Positions 1-9,836 of a DNA stretch of 64,000 nucleotides are shown here, one piece after another. This DNA comes from an uncultured Bacteroidia bacterium (GTDB lineage: Bacteria > Bacteroidota > Bacteroidia > Bacteroidales > UBA932): the NCBI GenBank assembly GCA_902789445.1, contig CADAOB010000004.1, forward strand, positions 37,368 to 101,367, in the 5' to 3' direction. Position 1 is the first letter of the stretch. The number at the start of each line of letters is the position of its first letter. The notes below the pieces were generated by a model. It did not search any database, was not told the origin of the DNA, and saw nothing but the letters and a program-made list of their open reading frames with translations. The position numbers and the translations under genes are program-made.

Positions 1-10
1 TTTTCAGACC

Positions 11-243
11 GTCGCGCTAAGCGCGACCCCTCCCAAGCAGAGCTTGGACCCTCCCTCTAATAGCCGAGGGTGGCTAAGGTCTTCAAAGCATATACCCTTC
101 GCGACTTCCACAAAAGCAAATACAGTCCGCATCAGCGGACCGCCGGAGGCCGGTACTTTGCTAATCCCAGCTCGTAAACGCACAACTCCCGGCATTAGCA
201 AAGTACTAAGGCCGGGAGGCGCGGGGTTCGGGGCAGAGCCCCG
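11..243. repeat. cluster of short perfect hairpins
   Basis: This gene-free stretch downstream of gdhA is packed with inverted repeats. GTCGCGC/GCGCGAC pairs at 11-27 with a TAA loop. CCAAGC/GCTTGG pairs at 33-47 with an AGA loop. CCCTC/GAGGG pairs at 53-70. GTCCGC/GCGGAC pairs at 125-140. A perfect 13-base pair of arms lies at 153-165 and 194-206. CGGGGC/GCCCCG pairs at 229-243 with an AGA loop. The last hairpin sits just past the gdhA stop and may help end transcription, though no clear U-tract follows. The rest looks like an intergenic palindromic repeat array. No gene is supported here. Confidence 0.7.
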
Positions 244-249
244 GTAAAA

Positions 250-1593
250 CTAGATGATACCCTGCTCGAGCATGGCGGTGGCGACCTTCATGAAGCCGGC
301 GATGTTGGCGCCCTTCACGTAGTCGATCGTGCCGTCAGGCTGCGTGCCGTACTTCACGCAAGCTTCGTGGATGGAGTCCATGATGAAGTGGAGCTTCTCA
401 TCGACTTCCTTGCCGCTCCAGCTGATGTGCGAAGCGTTCTGCGTCATCTCGAGGCCCGAGGTAGCCACGCCACCGGCGTTGACAGCCTTGCCCGGAGCGA
501 AGAGCACGCCATTGTGCTGGAAGAAGTGGATAGCGCCCGGCTGGCAGCCCATGTTGGAGACCTCGCAGCAGCACCAGGTGCCGTTGGCCTTCAGTTCCTT
601 CGCGTCGTCTTCAGAAAGCTCGTTCTGGAAAGCGCAAGGGAGGGCGATGTCGCATTTCACGCTCCAGGCCTTCTTGCCAGGGGTGAAGATCGCCTTGCCC
701 GGGAACTTGGTAGCCATGTCCTCGACCTTGTTGCGGTTCGAAGCACGCATCACAAGCATGTAGTCGATCATTTCCTTGGTGATACCGCCGGGAATCTCGC
801 AGACACCGTCCGGGCCGGAGATGGCGACGACCTTCGCACCAAGTTCAGTAGCCTTGGTAGCAGCGCCCCAAGCCACGTTGCCGAAGCCGGACAGAGCCAC
901 GGTGCAGCCCTTGATGTCCTTGCCGGCCTTGTGCAGCAGGTTCTGGGTGAAATAGAGGGCACCGAAACCGGTAGCCTCCGGACGGAGGATCGAACCGCCC
1001 CAGGTAGCACCCTTGCCAGTGAGCACACCCGTGTTGTACTCGCGGGCGAGCTTCTTGTACATACCGTAGAGATAACCGATCTCACGGCCGCCAACACCGA
1101 CGTCACCGGCAGGAACGTCCTGATCCGGGCCGATGCACTGCCAGAGCTCGGTCATGAAGGCCTGGCAGAAACGCATGATCTCGTCGTTGCTCTTGCCGAC
1201 CGGGTCGAAGTCGGAACCACCCTTGGCACCACCCATCGGGAGGGTCGTCAGGGCGTTCTTGAAGGTCTGCTCGAAACCGAGGAACTTCAGCATCGAAGGG
1301 GTCACAGCTTTGTGGAAACGCAGACCGCCCTTGTACGGGCCGATCGCGCTGTTGAACTGAATGCGATAACCGAGGTTGGTCTGCACTTTGCCCGCATCGT
1401 CAACCCACGTCACACGGAACGTGAAGATCCGGTCCGGCTCGACCATCCGCTCGACGATCTGCGCCTTCTCGAATTCAGGATGCTGGTTGTACACTTCCTC
1501 GATGGAGTCGAGGACCTCGCGGACAGCCTGGAGATACTCGCTCTCACCGGGGTGCTTCCGCTCAAGGTTCGCCATAATTTCAGCTACTTTCAT
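250..1593 (-). CDS. gdhA: NADP-type glutamate dehydrogenase
   Basis: Hexameric class I glutamate dehydrogenase (447 aa, normal length) that interconverts 2-oxoglutarate plus ammonia and glutamate in the cytoplasm. The substrate-binding segment around GPYKGGLRFH (residues 86-94) and the catalytic-lysine motif PMGGAKGGSDFDP (about 119-131) are present. They are followed by the Rossmann dinucleotide-binding half containing SGFGNVAWG. It starts at an ATG and lies 64 bases downstream of korB on the same strand. Together the genes link ammonia assimilation to the 2-oxoacid node. NADP preference is inferred from the resemblance to anaerobe GdhA proteins, not proven by a residue here. Confidence 0.95.
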   Translation of the reverse strand: MKVAEIMANLERKHPGESEYLQAVREVLDSIEEVYNQHPEFEKAQIVERMVEPDRIFTFRVTWVDDAGKVQTNLGYRIQFNSAIGPYKGGLRFHKAVTPSMLKFLGFEQTFKNALTTLPMGGAKGGSDFDPVGKSNDEIMRFCQAFMTELWQCIGPDQDVPAGDVGVGGREIGYLYGMYKKLAREYNTGVLTGKGATWGGSILRPEATGFGALYFTQNLLHKAGKDIKGCTVALSGFGNVAWGAATKATELGAKVVAISGPDGVCEIPGGITKEMIDYMLVMRASNRNKVEDMATKFPGKAIFTPGKKAWSVKCDIALPCAFQNELSEDDAKELKANGTWCCCEVSNMGCQPGAIHFFQHNGVLFAPGKAVNAGGVATSGLEMTQNASHISWSGKEVDEKLHFIMDSIHEACVKYGTQPDGTIDYVKGANIAGFMKVATAMLEQGII

Positions 1594-1657
1594 GATTGAA
1601 ATTTGTTATTTAAAAAGATTGTTTGTTGAACGTATAAATAGTTTATAGTCTTTCTGT

Positions 1658-2674
<1,017 letters not shown>

Positions 2675-2689
2675 GGTGTTTCCTCCGTA

Positions 2690-4522
2690 TTAAAGAATGG
2701 CATTGACGGCGTCCACGATCTCCTTGACGATGAAAGGCTGACCCTGGACCTTGTTGTACTGCAGATAGCTGAACTGCGGGAGCCGTGCACGCAGGTAGTC
2801 GGCGAACTGGCCGCTGTTGAGCTCGCACACGATGATCTTCTTGTAACGGGCGAAGATGTCGGCCGTGTTCTTCGGCAGCGGGTTGATGAAGTCGAAGTGG
2901 CAGAGCGCGACTTTCTTGCCTTCATCCTGCAGTTCGTGCAGCGCGGTGTAGAGGTGGCCGAACGTGCCGCCCCAGCCCACGATCAGCACATCGGCGTCTT
3001 CGTCGCCGATGACTTTCTGCTCGGGGAGATAGTTGGCCAGACGTGCGACCTTCTCGGCACGCTCGGCCACCATCTTGGCGTGATTCTCAGGGTCGGAGGA
3101 GATGACACCCGCGGTGTTCTTCTCCAGACCGCCGATGCGGTGTTCCAGACCGGCTTTGCCCGGGAACGCCCACTTGCGGGCATAGGACTCGGGATCGCGC
3201 TCGAAAGGCTTGAAAGCGCCTTCGCAGCTGTCGATGATCGGCGGGTTGATGGTCGGATAGTCCTTCATCGAAGGAATCTTCCACGGCTCGCTGCCGTTGC
3301 CCAGGAAACCTTCCGACAGCAGGATGACCGGCATCATGTGCTCCATCGCGAACTTGCCGGCATAGAAGGCGGCGTCGAAGCAGTGGCTCGGCGAGTGGGC
3401 GGCGACCACGGCGATCGGGCACTCACCGTTGCGGCCATAGAGGGCCTGGGCGAGGTCGGTCTGCTCGGTCTTGGTCGGAATACCCGTCGAAGGGCCGCTG
3501 CGCTGGACATCGACCAGCACGAGCGGAAGCTCGGTGATCATGGCCAGGCCCAGCGCCTCGCTCTTGAGCGAGAGACCCGGACCGGAGGTCGTGGTCACGG
3601 CGAAGTTGCCGGCATAGGCGGCGCCGATGGCGGTGCAGATGCCCGCGATCTCGTCTTCAGCCTGCAGGGTCTTGACGCCGAGGTTCTTATGGATTGCCAG
3701 TTCCTCGAGGATGGCGGTCGCCGGGGTGATCGGATAGGAACCGCAGAAGAGCGGGCGTCCGCTCTTCTCGGAGGCGGCGATCAGACCCCAGGCCGTAGCC
3801 TGGTTACCGCTGATATTGCGGTAGATGCCTTTCTCGAGTTTCGCCGGCTTGACCGTATAGGTATTGGCAATGGCCTGGATGTTGGCGGCATAGTTGAAAC
3901 CGTCGAAGAGCACTTTCTTGTTGGGCTCGATGAGGGCCGGTTTCTTCTTGAACTTCTTCTCCAGGTAGGCGTAGGTGTACTCGAGCGGCCGGTTGAACAT
4001 GTAGAAGCACATGCCGAGGGTGAACATGTTCTTGCAGCGCACGATGGCCTTCTGGTCCATGCCACTGTCCTTCAGGCTCTCCTTGGTCAGCGTCGTGATG
4101 GGTGAATAAATGATATTCCGGTCCTCGATACGAAGTTCGGTGACCGGATCCAGTGTAGCATAACCAGCTCTCTTGATGAGCGCTTCATCAAAGGTGTCGG
4201 TGTCGATGATGACCGTTGCAGTCGGTTTGGCCCACTTCGCGTTGGCGCGAAGGGCGGCAGGGTTCATGGCTACCAGCACATCGCAAAAATCTCCGGGCGT
4301 GTTGACTTCACCGGATCCGATGTGGACCTGAAAGCCGGATACGCCGGAGACTGTGCCGTGCGGGGCGCGAATCTCTGCCGGATAGTCGGGGAAGGTGGAA
4401 ATCTCGTTGCCATACAGGGCCGAGGCGTCAGCGAACAGGGTACCTGTCAGCTGCATTCCGTCTCCCGAGTCACCGCAAAACCTGATTACAACATCTTTGG
4501 TGTCGATTACTTTATGTTGCAT
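2690..4522 (-). CDS. korA: 2-oxoacid:ferredoxin oxidoreductase, fused gamma-alpha subunit
   Basis: A 610-aa subunit in which the gamma domain (about residues 10-190, opening with IRFCGDSGDGMQLTG) is fused ahead of the alpha/PP domain (about 210-600, with GSYPITPATAILEEL and EDEIAGICTAIGAAYAG). This is the usual Bacteroidota arrangement. It partners the downstream korB product to form the catalytic heteromer. A weak promoter-like TACCTTTA lies between this gene and the upstream ompH-like gene, which ends 40 bases away. Start is an ATG (MQHKVIDTKD). No truncation is seen. Confidence 0.94.
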   Translation of the reverse strand: MQHKVIDTKDVVIRFCGDSGDGMQLTGTLFADASALYGNEISTFPDYPAEIRAPHGTVSGVSGFQVHIGSGEVNTPGDFCDVLVAMNPAALRANAKWAKPTATVIIDTDTFDEALIKRAGYATLDPVTELRIEDRNIIYSPITTLTKESLKDSGMDQKAIVRCKNMFTLGMCFYMFNRPLEYTYAYLEKKFKKKPALIEPNKKVLFDGFNYAANIQAIANTYTVKPAKLEKGIYRNISGNQATAWGLIAASEKSGRPLFCGSYPITPATAILEELAIHKNLGVKTLQAEDEIAGICTAIGAAYAGNFAVTTTSGPGLSLKSEALGLAMITELPLVLVDVQRSGPSTGIPTKTEQTDLAQALYGRNGECPIAVVAAHSPSHCFDAAFYAGKFAMEHMMPVILLSEGFLGNGSEPWKIPSMKDYPTINPPIIDSCEGAFKPFERDPESYARKWAFPGKAGLEHRIGGLEKNTAGVISSDPENHAKMVAERAEKVARLANYLPEQKVIGDEDADVLIVGWGGTFGHLYTALHELQDEGKKVALCHFDFINPLPKNTADIFARYKKIIVCELNSGQFADYLRARLPQFSYLQYNKVQGQPFIVKEIVDAVNAIL

Positions 4523-4562
4523 AGGTTAAATAAAGGTATAGAGAATTAGTGTGAATAGTCTT

Positions 4563-5120
4563 TTACTGCGGGTTTGCAGGCTGGAACTGGGTCGGTGCGA
4601 CTTTTTCAGCGGGAATGCCGAGTTCCTTCTTGGCCAGCGGGAGAAGGTCGAGGCTCACGCTGTCATCGTGGTAGATGACCGATCCGGCCGACAGGTCGAT
4701 GACATAGACCAGGTTGTTGGCCTTTGCGATCTTGGTGATGGCATTCTGGGCCTTCTCGATGACGGGCGACATCAGTGTCTGCTGCATCTGAGCCATCTCC
4801 TGCTGGGCGTTCTGCTGGAACTGCTGGATACGCTGTCCCAGTTCCTGGATCTCGCGCTGCTTGGTCTCAAGAACCACCGGAGCCCATTCATTGCTTTTCC
4901 GCTGAAACTCGTTCACCTTGTTGTTGTATTCGGTCATCATGCCGTCGAGCGTCTCCTCGAGCTCGTTCTGATAGGCCTGCAGTTTGACGAAAGCCGAGTC
5001 GCGCTCGCTCATCAGGCTGATCAGCTCACTGGTATTGAGGTGTCCGAATTTCAGGTTCTGAGCCTGCGAAAAGGCGCCGAACGAAAGAACACAGAATGCA
5101 AGAAGCACAAACTTTTTCAT
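4563..5120 (-). CDS. OmpH/Skp-family periplasmic chaperone (second copy)
   Basis: A 185-aa protein with a cleavable signal peptide (MKKFVLLAFCVLSFGAFSQAQ) and a long charged, glutamine-rich helical coiled coil (about 50-130) between two short beta-forming ends (FGHLNT and LVYVIDLS). This is the Skp/OmpH layout. Such proteins hold unfolded outer-membrane proteins in the periplasm. It is the second of two tandem copies directly downstream of bamA. The C-terminal tail rich in proline and glutamine is its own. Confidence is high for the family and moderate for chaperone activity. Confidence 0.88.
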   Translation of the reverse strand: MKKFVLLAFCVLSFGAFSQAQNLKFGHLNTSELISLMSERDSAFVKLQAYQNELEETLDGMMTEYNNKVNEFQRKSNEWAPVVLETKQREIQELGQRIQQFQQNAQQEMAQMQQTLMSPVIEKAQNAITKIAKANNLVYVIDLSAGSVIYHDDSVSLDLLPLAKKELGIPAEKVAPTQFQPANPQ

Positions 5121-5150
5121 TTTTTCTTTTTCTTCAAAGGTTCTGGTAAA

Positions 5151-5669
5151 TTATTTCTGATTTTCTCTGTAGCGTACAAGGACGAACTGCGTCACGTCGA
5201 GGGCTTCGTTCTTATAGACGACGCCCTGCATGGCAGCCAGGTCGATGACCAGGTCGTAACCGCCCATCTTCGCCACGTCGGCGATGGCCTTGTCGACCTG
5301 TTTCTGGATGGGGGCCAGGAGTTCTTCGGCTTTCTTGGCCATAATGCCGTCTTCGCCGAAGTAGATCTTCTGCTTCTCCTGGACCACACGTTCTTTCGAG
5401 ATGATTTCATTCTCGGCGTTCTGGCGCTGGGCGGCCGTCATCGAACCTTTCGACGACTGGTAGCTCTGGTAGAGCGTCTCGATCTTGCCGAGTTCCGTCT
5501 CGATGGCTGCCTTGTACTTGTCAGACAGGGCATCGAGCTGGTTCTGCGCTGCCACATAGGCCGGAATCTCGGCGAGGAGGGTCTCGGTATTGACGTAGGC
5601 AATCTTCTGCGCACGGACCGTGCCCAGGCAGGCCATCAGTGCGACGAGTGCGACGAGGATTCTTTTCAT
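5151..5669 (-). CDS. OmpH/Skp-family periplasmic chaperone (first copy)
   Basis: A 172-aa exported protein: signal peptide MKRILVALVALMACLGTVRAQ, then a beta segment KIAYVNTETLL, a long coiled coil (about 40-120) and a closing beta segment YDLVIDLAAMQGVVY. It starts 13 bases after the bamA stop and precedes a second OmpH-like gene. The two probably trimerise, as Skp does, to deliver barrel proteins to BamA. The tandem arrangement next to bamA is common in Bacteroidota. Confidence 0.9.
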   Translation of the reverse strand: MKRILVALVALMACLGTVRAQKIAYVNTETLLAEIPAYVAAQNQLDALSDKYKAAIETELGKIETLYQSYQSSKGSMTAAQRQNAENEIISKERVVQEKQKIYFGEDGIMAKKAEELLAPIQKQVDKAIADVAKMGGYDLVIDLAAMQGVVYKNEALDVTQFVLVRYRENQK

Positions 5670-5682
5670 GACTTTTTCTCTG

Positions 5683-8226
5683 TTAGAATTGTTGACCGAT
5701 CAGGAAATGGAAATGGCTCTTGTCCTTTCCGCTGGCTGTATCGAAACCGTAGCCCCAGTCGATGCCCAGCAGGCCGACCACCGGCAGGAAGACCCGGAGG
5801 CCCACACCGGCCGAACGCTTGATCTGGAACGGATTGAAATCCTTGATGTCCGACCAGCTGTTACCGCCTTCCAGGAACAGGAGGGCGAAGATGGTGGAAC
5901 TGGGCTGCATGATGATCGGGTAGCGGAGCTCGACCGTGAACTTGTCATAGACGTTGCCGGCATAGGCGTTGCCGATGTAGGGCGTCAGGGAATAGTTCTC
6001 GTAGCCGCGCAGGCCGATCACCTCGTTGCCGTAGGTGTTGTAGCCCGACATGCCGTCACCGCCCACGATGAAGCCTTCGAACGGGGAGTAGCCCCATTTC
6101 TTGTTGAAGTAACCCAGGTAGCCGAACTGGGCGCGGGTCATCAGCACGAGGTCACCCACGAGCCGGGTATAGATGGACCCCTTGAAGGTCCACTTGTGGT
6201 ATTCGATCCAGCGGTAGTGGTCCTGGACCGACTGGCTGCTGTAGTCGATGTTGCGCCAGTCCTTCTTGAAGAGGGACCACGGCGGGGTGATCTGCAGGCC
6301 GAGCGTCAGGTCGGCGCCGGTACGCGGATAGATGGACTGGTCGGTAGAGTTGCGCGAGAGCGTGGTGGACCAGCTGATGTTGTGCGAGCGCCCGGTGGAG
6401 TAGATGAAGTAGTAATTCCAGTCATGCAGGTTGTACGACTGCCAGTTGAGCGAATTGTAGAGCACGAAGTAGTTGTCGGGCCACTTCAGGCGCGTACCGA
6501 TGCCGATGGCGGCGCCATAGATCTCCATGTACTGGTCGTCGTTGAGTACCTGGTAGTAATAGGTGGAATAGGAGTTCGTCTGCCGGGTGAAATAGGCCGA
6601 GATATTGAGGGAAGTCGGTTTCTTGCCGGTAAGCCAGGGTTCCACGAAGTTGGCGGTGAAGGCCGTATAGTAGGAGCCGTTGGTCTGGAAGCGGATGGCC
6701 AGGTTCTGGGCGTCGCCCAGCGGAACGGGCCGCCAGGCCTCCTTGTTGAAGAAGTTGGCCGTCGAGAAGTTGTTGAAGCTCACGCCGACCGTACCGACGA
6801 ACATCCGGTTGCCCCAGCCGCCGGAAAGCTCCAGCTGGCTGTTGGGCTTCTCCTGCACGTTGTAGGCGATGTCCACGGTGTTGTTCATCGAGTTCGGGAT
6901 CAGGTTGTAGCCCTTGTTGGGATCCACGGCGTATTCCGGATCGAAATGGCCCATCGACGAGATTTCACGGACGGAACGCTCGAAGTCGCTCTGGCGGTAG
7001 AGGTAGCCCGGCCGCGTAAACACGGCCCGGCGGACCACCTTCTCGTTGGTGATGTTGTTGCCGTTGATGATGATGTTGTTGAAGGTGGCGGGCTTGCCTT
7101 CCACGATCCGCATCTCCACATCCACGGAGTCACCGTCGATGTTCATCTCCACGGGGACGACGTTGAAGAAGAGGAAGCCGTTGTCGCTGTACATCTTGCG
7201 GATGGAAATATCGCCCTCCTTCTCGCCCGAGTAGAGACGTTTCTCCATCGTCACCACGTCATAGACGTCGCCTTTCTTGATGCGGAGCACGCGGTTGAGA
7301 TCGTCTTCGGAATACTCGGAATTGCCGGTCCAGGTGATGTTGCGGAAATAGTATTTGCGGCCCTTGTCGATCTTGAAATGGATGCCGAGCTTCCCGTCTT
7401 CCGGGCGCCGGTAGAGCGAGTCGCTGACAATCTTGGCGTCGCGGTAGCCGGCCTCGGTGAACACCTCCAGCATCTTTTCCTTGTCGCCGGCATACTCTTT
7501 TTCCTGGAATTTCTTGGACGAGAAGAGGTTGTACCACTTGGCATCCTTCGTCTTCTTCATCGCCTTGTCGAGCTTGAACTTGGAGATCTCGTCGTTGCCT
7601 TCATAGCTGATCTCCTTGATCTTGAGCTTCTTGCCTTTCTTTACATCGAAAGTCACGCGGACAGCGTTGCGGATGATCGAGTCGGCGGCCACCTCCACGT
7701 CCACGTCCACGTCGGCGAAGCCTTTCTCCTTGAAATAATCCTTGATGGTCTTGACGGCAGAAGCCTTCACGTAATCGGAGAGCGGCGCACCGCGGCGGGT
7801 GCTGCCCTGGAGTTTTTCCTTCAAGTCGTCGCGCTCGCTGTTCTTCACGCCGCGGTAGTTCCAGGTGACCACGCGGGGCCGTTCCTGGATGTCGAGGCGG
7901 AACCAGGCCGTGTCGCGGCCGGCGCTCAGGGAATCGACATAGAAACCGAGGGTGGAGGCTGCACCCTGCAGCCAGATCCGCTTGACAGCGGAGGAAATGA
8001 CATCGCCGGGCACGGTGACATGGTCGCCGGGACGGATGCCCAGCACCGAGAGCAGCTGGCTCTCGCCCAGATACTTCGTACCGGATATACGGATACCGCC
8101 GACCACGTAGGACTGCGGGTTGTTGTAGTCTACTTCCACCGGGGCAGACCCGGGCTCCTGGGCCAGGGCCGGGAGCAGGGACAGCGCCAGAAAGGCTCCG
8201 ATCAGCGCAAATATTCTTCTTTTCAT
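5683..8226 (-). CDS. bamA: outer-membrane protein assembly factor BamA
   Basis: Central outer-membrane component that folds and inserts beta-barrel proteins. The 847-aa protein has a signal peptide (MKRRIFALIGAFLALSLLPALAQ), five POTRA repeats (about 35-430) and a C-terminal 16-strand barrel ending in FHFLIGQQF with a terminal aromatic residue. I place the start at 8226, because a ribosome-binding site (GGAAAGGA) sits just upstream and the signal peptide begins there; an ATG 36 bases earlier would add a non-signal extension. It follows uppS by 45 bases and leads into two OmpH/Skp genes, so lipid-carrier synthesis and outer-membrane assembly share an operon. Confidence 0.95.
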   Translation of the reverse strand: MKRRIFALIGAFLALSLLPALAQEPGSAPVEVDYNNPQSYVVGGIRISGTKYLGESQLLSVLGIRPGDHVTVPGDVISSAVKRIWLQGAASTLGFYVDSLSAGRDTAWFRLDIQERPRVVTWNYRGVKNSERDDLKEKLQGSTRRGAPLSDYVKASAVKTIKDYFKEKGFADVDVDVEVAADSIIRNAVRVTFDVKKGKKLKIKEISYEGNDEISKFKLDKAMKKTKDAKWYNLFSSKKFQEKEYAGDKEKMLEVFTEAGYRDAKIVSDSLYRRPEDGKLGIHFKIDKGRKYYFRNITWTGNSEYSEDDLNRVLRIKKGDVYDVVTMEKRLYSGEKEGDISIRKMYSDNGFLFFNVVPVEMNIDGDSVDVEMRIVEGKPATFNNIIINGNNITNEKVVRRAVFTRPGYLYRQSDFERSVREISSMGHFDPEYAVDPNKGYNLIPNSMNNTVDIAYNVQEKPNSQLELSGGWGNRMFVGTVGVSFNNFSTANFFNKEAWRPVPLGDAQNLAIRFQTNGSYYTAFTANFVEPWLTGKKPTSLNISAYFTRQTNSYSTYYYQVLNDDQYMEIYGAAIGIGTRLKWPDNYFVLYNSLNWQSYNLHDWNYYFIYSTGRSHNISWSTTLSRNSTDQSIYPRTGADLTLGLQITPPWSLFKKDWRNIDYSSQSVQDHYRWIEYHKWTFKGSIYTRLVGDLVLMTRAQFGYLGYFNKKWGYSPFEGFIVGGDGMSGYNTYGNEVIGLRGYENYSLTPYIGNAYAGNVYDKFTVELRYPIIMQPSSTIFALLFLEGGNSWSDIKDFNPFQIKRSAGVGLRVFLPVVGLLGIDWGYGFDTASGKDKSHFHFLIGQQF

Positions 8227-8271
8227 CAATTCCTTTCCGAATAGACCTACAAAGTTATACAAATTTTTGAC

Positions 8272-8970
8272 TTATTCCACTTTGCCGTATCTTCTTTCCC
8301 GGAGATTGTAACTTTGGATGGCCTGTTCGAGGTCGGTTTTGCGAAAATCAGGCCAAAGTACGGGCGTGTAGTAAAACTCCGTGTAGGCGCACTGCCAGAG
8401 CATATAGTTGCTGATGCGCTGCTCGCCACTGGTGCGGATCATCAGGTCGGGATCCGGAATGCCGGCCGTGGCCAGGTAGCCGCTGAAGCCCGTCTCGTCG
8501 AGCGGAAGCTGCTTCCCGGCGGCCAGGCAGTCCGAGGCGTAGCGCCGGGCCGCCTGGACGATGTCCCATTTCCCGCTGTAGCTGAGCATGATGATCAGCG
8601 TGAGCCCCGTATGGGAAGCGGTCTCGTCCTGCACCATGTCGATGTTGGCCAGCAGCTTTTCAGACAGCCGGCTGCGGTCGCCGATGACCCGGAAGCGGAT
8701 GTTGTTCTTGCGGAACGTCTCCCGTTCGCCCAGGACGCTCTTGAGCATGAGTTCCATCAGGCCCTGGACTTCGTCCTGCGGCCGGTCCCAGTTCTCTTCC
8801 GAGAACGCGAACAGGCTCAGGTACCGGATACCGTGTTCGACGGCGTATTCGCAGCAGGCGCGGACGCTCTCCGTTCCCGCATTGTGGCCGAACAGGCGCA
8901 TCTTGCCCTGTTTCTTCGCCCAGCGGCCGTTGCCGTCCATGATGATGGTGATGTGTCGGGGTACTTCCAT
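8272..8970 (-). CDS. uppS: isoprenyl (undecaprenyl) diphosphate synthase
   Basis: cis-Prenyltransferase of 232 aa that extends farnesyl diphosphate to the C55 carrier used for peptidoglycan and surface-glycan precursors. Hallmarks present are HITIIMDGNGRWA near the N terminus (catalytic Asp in MDGNGRWA), SLFAFSEENWDRP, and the C-terminal DLMIRTSGEQRISNYMLWQ with the conserved RTSGE and R-I-S-N segments. It starts three bases after the nadK stop, so the two are translationally close. Acts at the inner face of the cytoplasmic membrane. Confidence 0.96.
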   Translation of the reverse strand: MEVPRHITIIMDGNGRWAKKQGKMRLFGHNAGTESVRACCEYAVEHGIRYLSLFAFSEENWDRPQDEVQGLMELMLKSVLGERETFRKNNIRFRVIGDRSRLSEKLLANIDMVQDETASHTGLTLIIMLSYSGKWDIVQAARRYASDCLAAGKQLPLDETGFSGYLATAGIPDPDLMIRTSGEQRISNYMLWQCAYTEFYYTPVLWPDFRKTDLEQAIQSYNLRERRYGKVE

Positions 8971-8973
8971 GGG

Positions 8974-9795
8974 TCAGATCGTATTGCGGCGGTCTTCGCC
9001 CCAGAGGAGCTTGGTGCGGAGGGCGCCGATAAAATTATTTTCGGAAAATGAAGCGTAATGCAGGCCGTAGCGGCCGCGCGAGAGGGCGATCTCCGCACCG
9101 GAGGGGACCTCGAAAGGCCGGTTGTCCACGGCCAGGAGCGCCGAGCCGCTGCGGGATTCGAAGCGCATCTCCACAAACGCGGACATCGGCACCACGAGCG
9201 GACGCACGTTCAGGTTGTGCGGGGCTATCGGCGCGATGACCATCACTTCGGAAGAAGGCATCACGATCGGGCCGCCGACACTCAGGTTGTAGGCCGTGCT
9301 GCCCGTGGGCGTGGCCACCACCAGCCCGTCGGACCAGTAAGTCGGCAGTTCGCGGCCGTCGATCCGCACCCGGACCGACAGCATGCCCGACCCGCGGCGC
9401 TGCAGCGAGACCTCGTTGAGGGCGTAGGGATAAAAATCCTCCGGCATCTGTGCGCAAGTAGCACGGAGCAGGCTGCGCTCTTCAACATGGAAGCGGCCGG
9501 CAAGCAGGTCGTCGGCCCAGCGGGCGGCATCGGCTGCCTGGGCGGTGGTCAGGAAACCCAGCCGGCCGAAATTGATGCCTGCCACAGGAATCCCGCGGTC
9601 CCGGACGAAGGTGAGCGACTGCAGGAAAGTCCCGTCGCCCCCCAGGGAAAGGAACAGGCCGGTATCGGCCGGAAGATCCTCCCACGAAAAGAAATCTTCC
9701 CCATAGCAGGCAAGTGTGGCACCTTTTTCGCGCAAAAGCTGCTTCAGGGCTTCGATTCCGTTACCGGGATCGCGATTATACAAAGCAATTTTCAT
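8974..9795 (-). CDS. nadK: NAD kinase
   Basis: ATP-dependent phosphorylation of NAD to NADP in the cytoplasm. The 273-aa product shows the GGDG motif (LSLGGDGTFLQSL), the second motif GSTAYNLSVGGPI and the C-terminal sugar-kinase fold. I start it at the ATG at 9795 (MKIALYN). A longer frame from a TTG at 9807 would begin inside the -10-like box, so it cannot be transcribed from this promoter. The leader would then be only a few bases. First gene of the nadK-uppS-bamA-ompH-ompH run. Confidence 0.95.
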   Translation of the reverse strand: MKIALYNRDPGNGIEALKQLLREKGATLACYGEDFFSWEDLPADTGLFLSLGGDGTFLQSLTFVRDRGIPVAGINFGRLGFLTTAQAADAARWADDLLAGRFHVEERSLLRATCAQMPEDFYPYALNEVSLQRRGSGMLSVRVRIDGRELPTYWSDGLVVATPTGSTAYNLSVGGPIVMPSSEVMVIAPIAPHNLNVRPLVVPMSAFVEMRFESRSGSALLAVDNRPFEVPSGAEIALSRGRYGLHYASFSENNFIGALRTKLLWGEDRRNTI

Positions 9796-9804
9796 AATTG
9801 GAGC

Positions 9805-9836
9805 CAAAATTATTAATTTTGTGTGTCATGACCAAA
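9805..9836 (-). promoter_or_regulatory. nadK promoter (Bacteroidota type)
   Basis: On the minus strand TTTG at 9836-9833 is followed after 20 bases by TAATTTTG at 9812-9805, an exact match to the TTTG/TAnnTTTG consensus with normal spacing. The predicted start lies only about 3-5 bases before the nadK ATG. The TTTG box lies inside the first codons of pdxJ. Confidence 0.85.
9814..9821 (+). promoter_or_regulatory. pdxJ promoter -7 box
   Basis: TAATTTTG on the plus strand ends seven bases before the pdxJ ATG at 9828, so the predicted transcript is leaderless. It is the mirror image of the nadK box (CAAAATTA, T, TAATTTTG at 9805-9821). No good upstream TTTG is seen on this strand. Confidence 0.7.
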
